A stretch of 9,945 nt of DNA from an uncultured Collinsella sp. (GCA_900552295.1 URZB01000043.1:1-9945); one strand, 5' to 3'; shown: positions 1-7,446, counted from the stretch's first letter. Notes: generated by a model not told the origin, from the sequence alone. Made by a program: numbers and translations.

Positions 1-525
<525 letters not shown>

Positions 526-546
526 GGGTTCGTCCTTTCTCTTTCG

Positions 547-579
547 GGCGCGCGGGCCGAGCCACCGTGCCCGCGCGCC
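547..579 (-). promoter_or_regulatory. Strong GC-only hairpin in the leader of the ABC ATPase gene
   Basis: GGCGCGCGGGC (547-557) and GCCCGCGCGCC (569-579) are perfect 11-bp arms around an 11-nt loop. The structure ends about 7 nt before the AAGGA ribosome-binding site of the minus-strand ATPase. No T-run follows on either strand, so it is not a standard terminator. It may shape or attenuate the leader transcript; the function is inferred. Confidence 0.4.
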
Positions 580-691
580 TTACCTTTCGGGTTCACCATC
601 CATGGTGGGGCGCGTTTCTAACGAAGCCGTAACGGCCGTTGGGCTCTTTTGGCGCCAGCCCTTCTCGACCCGTACGCCACTCATGGTATGT

Positions 692-703
692 TTATCGCGA
701 TAA
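692..703. promoter_or_regulatory. 12-bp perfect palindrome TTATCGCGATAA, possible operator
   Basis: TTATCGCGATAA is self-complementary and sits inside the near-palindrome TGTTTATCGCGATAACA (689-705). Its length and AT-flanked CGCG core suit a dimeric repressor site. It lies about 167 bp upstream of the minus-strand ABC ATPase start and just before the plus-strand HsdS remnant. I cannot assign a regulator, and no regulator gene adjoins it in the window. Confidence 0.3.
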
Positions 704-719
704 CAAGGACGGAGGTGCC

Positions 720-1140
720 GCTAAATCGAAAAAGGCAAACCCTGGAGACGTGATTTTCGCCATAATGAGCAAGAATATCGAAGATGTCTGCACACCATTG
801 GCGTAGGAAGGGGAACAGCCGGCTGCAATCAGCGGACACTCTTGCGCGTATGCGACCGAAAGCATTATCCCGAGATACCTAGCATATTTAGCTACTGCTC
901 AGGACTTTCAGATATCCAAACGAAAGGTAGCGAAAGGGACAAAGGTAATCGGAGCCGCATCTGTGGACTTATCGAGGGTCGAGATTCCCGCCCCATCCAT
1001 CGGCACCCAGCAGAAGGTCGTCATCCTCGACCGCTTCGACACTCTAACGAAATCGCTCACCGACGGTATCCCCGCCGAAATCGAGGCACGCCGGGCGCAG
1101 TACGGGTACTACCGCTACCGCCTGCTCGACTTCCCGCACA
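720..1140 (+). pseudogene. hsdS: Remnant of a type I restriction specificity subunit (HsdS C-terminal half)
   Basis: In one plus-strand frame the text reads like the second TRD and conserved C-terminus of an HsdS subunit: ANPGDVIFAIMSKNIEDVC, then AISGHSCAYATESIIPRYL, KRKVAKGTKVIG, IPAPSIGTQQKVVILDRFD, and the end IEARRAQYGYYRYRLLDF. HsdS subunits choose the DNA target of type I restriction-modification complexes. A TAG at 804-806 interrupts the frame within the TRD, in a stretch (TPLA*EGE) where relatives read through. The N-terminal half is missing upstream of about 720. From the TAG the frame stays open to a stop at 1326-1328, with a candidate start at 963, but residues after about 1140 do not look like HsdS and run antisense into the orphan TRD. 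Its C-terminal helix differs from that of the minus-strand enzyme, so it comes from another HsdS lineage. It is almost certainly non-functional. Confidence 0.8.
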
Positions 1141-1145
1141 AAGCG

Positions 1146-1166
1146 ATCGGAACTGAATGGTCCGAT
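1146..1166. repeat. Short inverted repeat at the end of the HsdS remnant
   Basis: ATCGGA (1146-1151) and TCCGAT (1161-1166) form a 6-bp stem with a 9-nt loop just after the HsdS homology ends. No T-run follows, so it is a weak terminator candidate at best. Confidence 0.2.
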
Positions 1167-1248
1167 GGAACCAGGGCTGCCGCTAAGGGCCTCCCAACGT
1201 TTGTTACGGTTGCGAACTCTTCGAGGGTCATATGGGCGGCGCCGCGGA

Positions 1249-1299
1249 AAATTGCGATTTGTCCGCCTCGGCAGCGAAGTCGGCGAACTCCTGTTGGAG
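1249..1299 (-). repeat. Diverged copy of the HsdS C-terminal block (partner at 2900-2950)
   Basis: By manual alignment these 51 bases match 2900-2950 at 43 positions, including a perfect 15-bp run (1249-1263 with 2900-2914) and a 16-bp run CGAAGTCGGCGAACTC. Both encode the conserved LQQEFADF..DKSQF segment. Homology stops abruptly at 1248/2899, which marks the broken end of the orphan cassette. Confidence 0.75.
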
Positions 1300-1783
1300 G
1301 GACAGCGGGGGAATTGCAATGGGAATAGCGGCCAAGTCTGCTGCGCTGATATTTGCCTGATGGACACTTCCCTTCGCTATATTACGAAGGACTCGCTTTC
1401 CTTCCTTTGAATTCAGGTAACCAGATACATATTCGGCAGAGCCGTGGTCAGCGAACCTTACGCACACGATGTACCCAGCAATAACCATGGTCTCTGACTG
1501 ATGAAAAACGCAAGTTTTCCCAACCTTATCAATGCTGTTGGTTCGATTAAAAAGCATGTCGCCATGGCGGACGGTGGCATTTTCGAGAGCTTGGCCCTTT
1601 AGGGTGATTCGCTTTGTATCGGTTAGGTCAAGGATGCCGTCGTCGGTGATATTGTTCATTCGGATGTAGACATAATCGCCGTCGGCGCCGGCTTTTGCTG
1701 AAGTGCCGTAGTGCATTTCTATGCTGTAGTTGCCGATTGTTTCGATTGGCCATGATGCGTGCGCCTTGGTTCTAAACATCTCG

Positions 1784-1800
1784 ACAAACCGTGATTTGAC
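1784..1800 (-). repeat. 17-bp direct repeat, copy A: probable tyrosine-recombinase site
   Basis: ACAAACCGTGATTTGAC (plus strand) is identical to 3453-3469 and in the same orientation, 1669 bp apart. Inside is CAAA-N6-TTTG (1785-1798), short inverted arms around 6 bp, the size of a tyrosine-recombinase crossover region. It begins at the base next to the recombinase stop codon (1801-1803) and encodes VKSRF in frame with the orphan TRD. Confidence 0.7.
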
Positions 1801-2793
1801 TTAACAGATATACCTTCTATGAGAGTCCCTTACGTTGTCCTGATCGACCATTGCGTACATCAACGTTGTATCAATCTTTTGATGGCCAAGCAGCTTCTGC
1901 ACCTGCTCGATGGGCATTCCTTTTCCAATTGCTTTGGTGGCCAGCGTTCTCCTGAACTTATGTGGGTGGACGTGTTTGACGCCTGCTTTTGTTCCCAAGG
2001 AGCGAAGGCGGAGCTCGACTCCGCTTACTTGCAGCCTAGAACTCGGCTTTGTGAGACTACAGAATAGCGCGGCGACGTTATCGCTGCGTTCTTGCAGGTA
2101 GTTGTTTAGGTGCAGCTTTGTAGTCGCATCAAAATAGACGACTCTCTCTTTGTTGCCCTTTCCGAGTACAATGCACTCTCGCCGATTTAGATCAACGTCT
2201 TCTCGATTGAGTGAGACGAGTTCGCCTATTCTCATCCCTGTTGAACTAAGAAGGTTGATGATTGCCAGATCCCTCTTGCAAGAACAGGCGTCTGTGAGGG
2301 CTATAAGTTCTTCATCAGAATATACGGACTTGACCGTTCTCTTTGAGCGAATCTTTTTAATGCGTCGTGCAGGGCTTTTGAGTATATGGTTCTCGTCTTC
2401 AAGCCAAGAGAAGAATGACGACAGGATGCGCCTGACATTGTCGACGGTGATGCTCCCCGCGTTATTACCTATGGGATATTCACTCAGGTATGTTCGTAAG
2501 TCATCTGAACTAATCCGGATAATTGGTTTTTTGATTGCTTCGAGCGCCCTTGTAAGTGTGGCCTTGTAGTACCTGATGGTCTTAGGCGAGCATCCCTCGA
2601 TAGTTTTGGCTGCGAGGAATCGCTCCATGTACTTTGAGGTCTCGTCTTCGACATTGCTGAGCGCGTTCACTTCAAGTTCGATGCCCCTGAGTTCGCTCAT
2701 AAGGACGCTCTCGAGATACGAAAGCACTTCGCCGCTAATGAGTGCCTGCATTTTTGTGAGAACCGCGTTTGCTATTTCGACCGTCGTGTGCAT
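1801..2793 (-). CDS. Tyrosine recombinase/integrase (XerD-like), associated with hsdS
   Basis: This 330-residue protein is a site-specific DNA recombinase that cuts and rejoins DNA through a covalent 3'-phosphotyrosine intermediate. An N-terminal extension (1-50) precedes a SAM-like core-binding domain (about 51-140: YMERFLAAKTIEGCSPKTIRYY) and the catalytic domain (155-325). The full catalytic set is visible: R188 in TGMRIGEL, K212 in GKGNKER, H278 and R281 in HPHKFRRT, H304 in LLGHQKIDTT and Y313 in LMYAMV. It should therefore be active. It lies 37 bp after the stop of the specificity gene and ends against repeat copy A, with copy B inside that gene, so its likely job is TRD exchange. ATG at 2793 is preceded by GGAGG at 5 nt, but that sequence is buried in a hairpin (2796-2827). 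Base composition is visibly AT-richer than the ABC gene, consistent with transfer. Family assignment is firm; the substrate is inferred. Confidence 0.93.
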   Translation of the reverse strand: MHTTVEIANAVLTKMQALISGEVLSYLESVLMSELRGIELEVNALSNVEDETSKYMERFLAAKTIEGCSPKTIRYYKATLTRALEAIKKPIIRISSDDLRTYLSEYPIGNNAGSITVDNVRRILSSFFSWLEDENHILKSPARRIKKIRSKRTVKSVYSDEELIALTDACSCKRDLAIINLLSSTGMRIGELVSLNREDVDLNRRECIVLGKGNKERVVYFDATTKLHLNNYLQERSDNVAALFCSLTKPSSRLQVSGVELRLRSLGTKAGVKHVHPHKFRRTLATKAIGKGMPIEQVQKLLGHQKIDTTLMYAMVDQDNVRDSHRRYIC

Positions 2794-2795
2794 CA

Positions 2796-2827
2796 GTTCC
2801 TCCCATCCCGATGTGGATGGGAGGAAC
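2796..2827 (-). promoter_or_regulatory. Perfect 13-bp hairpin sequestering the recombinase ribosome-binding site
   Basis: GTTCCTCCCATCC (2796-2808) and GGATGGGAGGAAC (2815-2827) pair perfectly around a 6-nt loop. On the minus-strand transcript the 3' arm contains GGAGG, the Shine-Dalgarno of the recombinase, 5 nt before its ATG at 2793. The 5' arm begins 3 nt after the TGA (2831-2833) of the specificity gene. No U-run follows, so it is not a standard terminator. A ribosome reaching that TGA would cover the 5' arm and could free the SD, giving translational coupling. The structure is directly visible; the mechanism is inferred. Confidence 0.7.
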
Positions 2828-2899
2828 GTATCACGCGAGGAATCGGTCTAGAAGGGCGTCGCGCTCTGCAGAAAGGGCGTCGACCTCTTGCTCAAGTGC

Positions 2900-2950
2900 A
2901 AATTGCGATTTGTCGACCTGGGCGACGAAGTCGGCGAACTCTTGCTGAAG
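2900..2950 (-). repeat. HsdS C-terminal block of the active gene (partner of 1249-1299)
   Basis: This is the active-gene counterpart of the diverged repeat in the orphan cassette, in direct orientation (43 of 51 identical by manual alignment). With the 17-bp repeats it bounds the exchanged TRD2 and could also support homologous recombination. Confidence 0.7.
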
Positions 2951-3452
2951 CTCAAGGGGAGGCAAGGGAACCGTCATTCTCTTTAGATCTTCTTTGGTAA
3001 TTGCCTCCCTTGTTGCTCCAGCCGCTCTTGAGCCGTTTAGCAGGAGTTTCTGATACGAATCACTGATCAGCACCGTGTTCAATAGCACCGGCAGCATCCG
3101 TTTTTGGTCGACTCTGACAATTGAGACATGCTGATTAACACGTCCACCAGCCAATTCATCCGGCAAAAGACATGAACGAGCAACCGAAGCGCCAGTAATA
3201 TTCAGAAGCACGTCACCCTTCATCAGCGTGACGCCTTCTAGTTTTGCGGCTTGTTCATCATCAATACAAGCAAGGTCCTTCCACACGAAACGACCGTTGT
3301 GAACATTCATACTTCTGACCAGCGGAACACCTTCGGCCTTGTATGCCGTTTTGCCACCTCGTGGCGTTGCTCCGGAACCCAACTTGGTACAGAGGTCTTC
3401 AAGCCTAACGAAAGGCCATTTTTTACCATTGACCGGATCGCCAAATACCTCT

Positions 3453-3469
3453 ACAAACCGTGATTTGAC
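3453..3469 (-). repeat. 17-bp direct repeat, copy B, within the specificity region
   Basis: This copy is identical to 1784-1800. It encodes VKSRF at the junction of the central helix and TRD2, so a crossover here keeps the reading frame. A 7-bp-arm palindrome, CGCTCTC-CTT-GAGAGCG (3469-3485), directly adjoins it and is absent next to copy A; it may be an extra recombinase-binding arm or simply coding sequence for the helix. Confidence 0.7.
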
Positions 3470-5219
3470 GCTCTCCTTGAGAGCGGCGATTTGCTGTCTT
3501 TTGCTATTGATTTCATCTGTTAAGCGATTGAAACCGTCGATGAGGGCTCTCTGCTCGGAGAGCGTCGGGACTGGGATGGGGTATTTGAGCAGCTCATCCT
3601 TGTCTCCGCGAGGCCTGCCGGTTCCCGTGAAGGTGGACATATCGTAGTCGAAGAAGTCCTTCTGCCACAGGAGCAGATGGAGGAACTCGGGCAATAGGCT
3701 GTCGGTATTTATGCTTCGGAATACCAAAACGTCCTTGGAGCACGTCCCATCGCGGTCTGCGAGCCAAATCTTCTGCAGATAGGGGCGAATATTGGAGACG
3801 AGCGTGTCTCCCTTCTTGTATGCGGTGCCAGCACTTGCCGGAAGCTCTCCGCTATAGGCGGTTATGCCGCCACGGTCCTTGACCATGTTCTCCGTTGTTA
3901 CGTAAGTGTCGGTGGTGATGGAACTCTGGGCCACGCTGTCGGTAACGTAGGATGTGATGTCTCTAAGCGTCTTGACTACGGTGCCCTGGGCGAACGAGCG
4001 GGGCTTGTAGAAAGAGCGGGGAATCGTAAGAGTCTCGTCGAACTTCTCGGCATCAAAGTCGATGAAATCGGCGGTCTTGGCATAGTAGTAGTACTGGGCA
4101 AGGTCGCCGGGCTCAACCTGCTCGCCGGAGAACCATGCTCTGATGATGCCGCTTAGCGAGTTCGTGTCGTCCGATTCGTCGTCCGAATAGAGCACGCCCT
4201 CACCATCGATGGGCTGTATCCCCTCGTTGCCTTTGCGATTGCTCCATTTGTAGCCAAGGAAAGAGGCGATTTCCTTGGTCGTGTTAGGTGAGTTGATGAT
4301 GAGCGTCTGTTCGCCGCAGACGAGACCCCAAACGCGCAGGCGTTTGCGCTCTTCCTTGTGCGCATAGCGATAGAACAGCTCGTTCTCTGCTTTGAGCTGT
4401 GAGTCCTTGTCGGCCGCCTTCCAAGTCTTGCTCTTTCGAAGGGTCTTGAGCTCCTTCGATGATTCGAAAAGATGGCAATAAACGTTGAAGTGGCGAGTGT
4501 TTGCCCATTCGTTCCAGGCAGCCTCTCCTGCGAGAAAAGCCCGGTAAGTATCTCCGTCTACATTAATTGTGCCGAGATAAGCGTTGAAAGCGCTTTCGTC
4601 TTTCCAACCAGTGAGCTTCCTGCGCTCAAAAACAGCGTCAACGAAATCAAGTGCGTTCGCATTGCGGGGCGGGATCTCGTCAAAGCGACGTAGGAACATA
4701 ATTGCGACGTTTGTTCCTGTGGCCGCGAATGTGCCTGATCCAAACCTGGCGATGGAGACGATCTCGAAGGAGCTCAAAAGCACATCGCGTGCGGCCACGA
4801 AACTCGAGCTCGTGCTCTTGTCGAGGATCGAGGTGGGGAGGACGATGGCGGCGTAGCCTCCGGGCCGAACAAGCTGTGCCGCACGCTCGACAAAGAGGGT
4901 CTCGATTTCCGAGCCGCTATCGCTGATGGTTTCCAGCACTTTGAGTTCGTTGTTGTGAAGCTTGAGATGCGGTTTGAAGGCCGCGACAGAGTACGGGGGA
5001 TTGGCGACAAGAATGTCGAAGCGTCCCCTGTCGGTCCGGCTGTCGATTCCCTTGTCGGGATAATTTTCAAGTCCGTCGCCGAAGACCACGTTGCCCTGCC
5101 CTGCGCCATGCATGTAGAACGAGACCTTGGAAACGCGAGCGAGTCGATAGTCCTTCTCGATGCCGACGAGATTGTCTCTGACCCAGTCGGCGTCTCCGAG
5201 GTCATCCTCTATGGTCGGA

Positions 5220-6677
5220 TCATATTGGCATGCGGCGTCGGAGATTTTCTTCGAACCCTTCTGTGAGAAAGTGCCCCGCGCCACAGGCGTAATCGATAAC
5301 GCGTGGATAGTGCACGGCACCAGCCTCGTCCTGCACGATGCTGTCGAGTGGGAGCGACTTCCAAATAAAACGGGTGATGGGCACAGGTGTGAAGAATTGG
5401 CCCTCGTTTTGCTTAAAGCCCTGATTAAGGAGCTGTTCGAAGAGGTCGCCCAAGAATTGAATGTCTTGAGTTCCTACGATGCGATACGGCTGTAGAAGTT
5501 GCACCGTCTCTACGAGCACCTTGCCGTTCTGAAGAAAGAGCTCCTCGTTGTGGACGTCTTTGAACGCAAAGTCATTGTTGGTATAGAACTTGAGCTTGCG
5601 CAGCGTGCCGTTCAGCTCCTCGATGAGCTGCTTGCGGTGCTGGCCCGTATAGTTGCTTATGAGGTTTGCGGCGTAGTCGTTGGGAACGTACAGGACCTCT
5701 TCCCGCATGAGCTTTCTCATGCCGTCTGAGTGGAGCCTCTGGAGCCTGTCCTGGAGCGTTTCGTAGGTGTCGCGTCCTTGGCGGTATTGGAACTCAATCT
5801 CCTGGGTTGGCATTTTCGAGAGCTCGTCTTGGAGCTTCGCGATAAAGAGCGCGATAAGGCGATTGAAGGCGTTCTCTTTATCGGAGACGTTGTTGTGGCG
5901 GAGGATTTCCTCGAAGCGGTTGACGATGCTGTCTTCGGCCCTGAAGTCGACAAGGTCCTTCTTGAGAAGGGGAGGAACCATCGGGTGGTATGCCGTTGAC
6001 CTATCGCCAAAGAGGATGTTTCCCTCGACTTGTTGGTTGTACGTTTCCGTCCAAACTTGATGGAGCTGTTCCACTGTATGGGCGTCGCGGTAGAGCGCAA
6101 TGGTGTCATCGCGTTTGGCGAGCGCGATGAAGTTCTCGTCATCGCTGCAGTTAATTGAAACCTGGTCTGGCACGATTTCGTTGTTGATGAAATCGCATGC
6201 AAAGAGCACCAACCAGCGAGTCGCGCGCTCTTGTTGCCAATAGGAGAGGAGTTGCCCTCCGTCTGACTGCATGTTCTTGAATTCTTTTTTGAACTCGGTT
6301 CCAGGGGTCTTGCATTCGACGATTGCGAGCGTGTCGCCCCTCTCGTCATTAATGCAGATATCAGCGCGGCCGCTCTTTTGTTCGTGCCCAAGGGCCCATT
6401 CGCGCTCCAGCTCGAGTGATTCGGGGCGATATCCTTTGTCGAGGAGCATGGTTACGCAGGCGAGTACGACGAAGTTCTCGTTATCGGAGAAGTTACAAGT
6501 TGTGTCTTTGTTGACCTTGAACCCCAGGTCTTTCGGGTAGCCGATGCGTTTCTTGGAAAAATCGACCGTGATTTGCGCGCTGGTCTCTTCCCAGGATTTC
6601 TGATAAACGGTGCCGTCGCCCGACGGCTCGTAGTACAGAGCCCTAAGTGCGTGGCGAAGATTGTCCAGCGTAATCAT
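5220..6677 (-). pseudogene. N-terminal part of frameshifted single-chain restriction-methylase: HsdR-like nuclease and methylase motif I
   Basis: The 485-residue product begins a type IIG-like enzyme that carries nuclease, methylase and specificity domains in one chain. Residues about 30-180 resemble the HsdR N-terminal PD-(D/E)xK nuclease: D106 in GRADICIND, E121-C-K123 in AIVECKTPG, and a Q142-xxx-Y146 motif. A helical methylase N-domain follows (about 230-400, including DIQFLGDLFEQLLNQGF), then GQFFTP (426-431) and the AdoMet-binding motif I DYACGAGHF (462-470). The frame then ends in LRRRMPI* at 5220. Removing one A from the AAAA run (TTTT at 5245-5248 on the plus strand) restores GFEEISDAACQYD and a 1281-residue protein ending at 2831. 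No HsdR helicase domain is seen, which argues against a classical type I complex. The start at 6677 is supported by GGAG at 7 nt. The frameshift may be a true mutation or a consensus error. Confidence 0.9.
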
Positions 6678-6707
6678 CTAATGTCTCCGTAGCTGCGAGG
6701 TGAAAAC

Positions 6708-6723
6708 ACAATTCGCTAATTGT
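6708..6723 (-). promoter_or_regulatory. Candidate promoter -10 with overlapping dyad, upstream of the restriction gene
   Basis: On the minus strand TACAAT (6724-6719) is a good -10 box about 40 bp before the start codon; the -35 match is poor. It overlaps an inverted repeat ACAATT-N4-AATTGT (6708-6723), a plausible operator for a repressor of the restriction gene. No controller gene is visible nearby. This is suggestive only. Confidence 0.35.
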
Positions 6724-7115
6724 ATCGCAGAGGGCGCCGTAAGAACGCAGTGTGATTGGCGGTGCTGCTGCTTGCCAGGGCATTTGATTGGATGATGACG
6801 CGCACGGGGCGGGATTCGCCAGTCCGCTAAGCCACGCTGGCAACAGTAGCGCACCGGGTGGTTGCTTGCAGAGACCCTCACGCGCGTCGTGCTTGAACCA
6901 CTGGAGGTACGTGTTTCTCGTCGCGCGTCCATCGGTGACCGATCCGCCTTTTACTAAACAAGTTTATCGAGCGCGCGAAGCGATTGAGCCAATGGCGAAG
7001 TTCCAACTTATTCGTCAACTCATGGGCAAGCCACCCGAGACTACTCATTTCTCCTACTAGCAATGAAGGTCTGCGACCTGCAGTTTTGCAAACTGCTTGA
7101 AAGCCACCCGATGAG

Positions 7116-7153
7116 ATACCCCCGATTTCCACTTGGAATCGGGGGTATTTTTT
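7116..7153 (+). terminator. Rho-independent terminator
   Basis: ATACCCCCGATT (7116-7127) pairs perfectly with AATCGGGGGTAT (7137-7148) around a 9-nt loop, and a run of six T's (7148-7153) follows. The T-run is only on the plus strand. No intact plus-strand gene ends just upstream, so it may serve a lost or degraded gene, or insulate the region from plus-strand transcription. Confidence 0.88.
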
Positions 7154-7313
7154 ATGCTTCTGACCTGCTGTTTTAGGGAGATTTACTCCTAAATCAGGGT
7201 TGCCAGTGGCAGCGTGAGGGTAATCTAGGGGTGGCGGTTCTGCCCGCTGCCGTCCCGTGCTGATTCTGGCTTGCGAGGCGATTCTGCTATCCTGCGAGTT
7301 GAAAAGGTTCCAT

Positions 7314-7362
7314 CCCGGCGACAAGAGCTCTCCTGCTCTTCCGCGAACAGCGGATAGCCGGG
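7314..7362 (+). ncRNA. Possible structured RNA: compact three-way junction
   Basis: Three helices nest within 49 nt: an outer stem CCCGGC (7314-7319) with GCCGGG (7357-7362), hairpin AAGAGC-TCTCCT-GCTCTT (7323-7340) and hairpin CCGC-GAACA-GCGG (7341-7353). The arms are perfect and adjacent. A short T5 run occurs about 20 nt downstream on the plus strand. I do not recognise a known RNA class, and in GC-rich DNA such pairings can arise by chance; the strand is uncertain. Confidence 0.25.
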
Positions 7363-7446
7363 GCGGTCGTTTGTTAGTAGTACTTTTTGAACGATAAAGT
7401 TACCGTGATAATCAAGCGCTTGGCTGCCGTTGCCTAAGCAGTCTTG

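Larger units (their letters stand above)
526..719. other. Intergenic junction between the ABC gene and the restriction island
   Basis: No gene is seen here. It holds the leader hairpin at 547-579, a short inverted repeat CACCAT/ATGGTG (594-607), the 10-bp palindrome AACGGCCGTT (631-640) and the 12-bp palindrome TTATCGCGATAA (692-703). Recognisable HsdS homology on the plus strand begins immediately afterwards, so the island's left boundary probably lies within or just after this stretch. A promoter for the ABC gene is expected here, but I could not pick convincing -35/-10 boxes. Confidence 0.4.
1228..1800 (-). pseudogene. Orphan (silent) HsdS target-recognition cassette lacking its own start
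   Basis: This minus-strand reading frame starts at the 17-bp repeat and encodes VKSRFVEMF, then WPIETIGNYSIEMHYGTSAKAG, a TRD of about 150 residues (including GDMLFNRTNSIDKVGKTC), and the conserved end IPPLSLQQEFADFAAEADKSQF, before diverging into SAAPPI and a TGA at 1228-1230. It corresponds to the second half of the specificity region of the enzyme upstream: compare VKSRFVEVF and QQEFADFVAQVDKSQF there. It lacks the first TRD and the final ~27-residue helix. The frame starts directly after the recombinase TAA (1801-1803). The internal ATG at 1779 has no obvious ribosome-binding site, so I read it as a donor cassette that is expressed only after recombination at 1784-1800. The TRD itself is unlike the active TRD2, so DNA specificity would change. 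Confidence 0.82.
2831..5246 (-). pseudogene. C-terminal part of frameshifted restriction-methylase: methylase motif IV and HsdS-like specificity region
   Basis: This is the downstream part of the single-chain enzyme that starts at 6677, read in the second frame; the open frame extends back to 5320, but homology starts near 5246. In reconstructed numbering (1281 residues) it holds FGDGLENYPDKGI, the N6-adenine methylase motif NPPY (559-562), VRPGGYAAIVLP, and a variable methylase C-terminal region to about 900. TRD1 follows (about 900-1042, ending YPIPVPTLSEQRALIDGF), then a central helix with IAALKESVKSRFVEVFG (about 1043-1079), TRD2 (about 1083-1247) and the conserved end LELQQEFADFVAQVDKSQF with a final helix. 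The two TRDs each read half of a bipartite DNA target. Repeat copy B lies in the VKSRFV codons (3469-3453). The recombinase follows after 37 bp. With the frame intact it would both methylate and direct cleavage. The only in-frame ATG upstream of the homology (5320) has no family support as a start. Domain calls are strong; activity is doubtful because of the frameshift. Confidence 0.9.
6678..7446. other. Long intergenic region without a convincing gene
   Basis: Open frames exist on both strands (for example plus 6788-7060 ending GKPPETTHFSY, and minus 6878-7324), but I recognise no family, see no good ribosome-binding sites, and the frames run straight through terminator and palindrome sequences. 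The region holds the restriction-gene promoter candidate, a small dyad GCAGTTT-TGC-AAACTGC minus its end pairs (7080-7096), an 11-bp direct repeat AAGCCACCCGA (7028-7038 and 7101-7111), a clear terminator (7116-7153), a bulged hairpin TTTAGG..CCTAAA (7172-7193) and a possible three-way-junction RNA (7314-7362). The stretch 6788-7060 could be the degraded 3' end of a gene served by the terminator. Confidence 0.4.

Noticed and set aside
1044..1367. Frames overlapping the HsdS remnant and orphan TRD junction
   Set aside because: They are antisense or out-of-frame shadows of the two HsdS pieces, which explain the region better.
2796..2827. Rho-independent terminator between the specificity gene and the recombinase
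   Set aside because: The stem is strong but no T-run follows on either strand, and its arm contains the recombinase Shine-Dalgarno sequence.
1784..3469. Classical phase-variable hsdS inversion system
   Set aside because: The 17-bp repeats and the two TRDs are in direct, not inverted, orientation. I found no inverted copy of the repeat, and the only opposite-strand HsdS piece (720-1140) belongs to a different helix type without the repeat.
6788..7060. 90-residue plus-strand frame upstream of the terminator
   Set aside because: The terminator after it is suggestive, but the protein is unrecognised, the start lacks a ribosome-binding site and the first half looks non-coding. It is mentioned only as a possible gene remnant.
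6878..7324. 148-residue minus-strand frame in the long intergenic region
   Set aside because: It reads through the terminator hairpin, has no recognisable family and no good ribosome-binding site.
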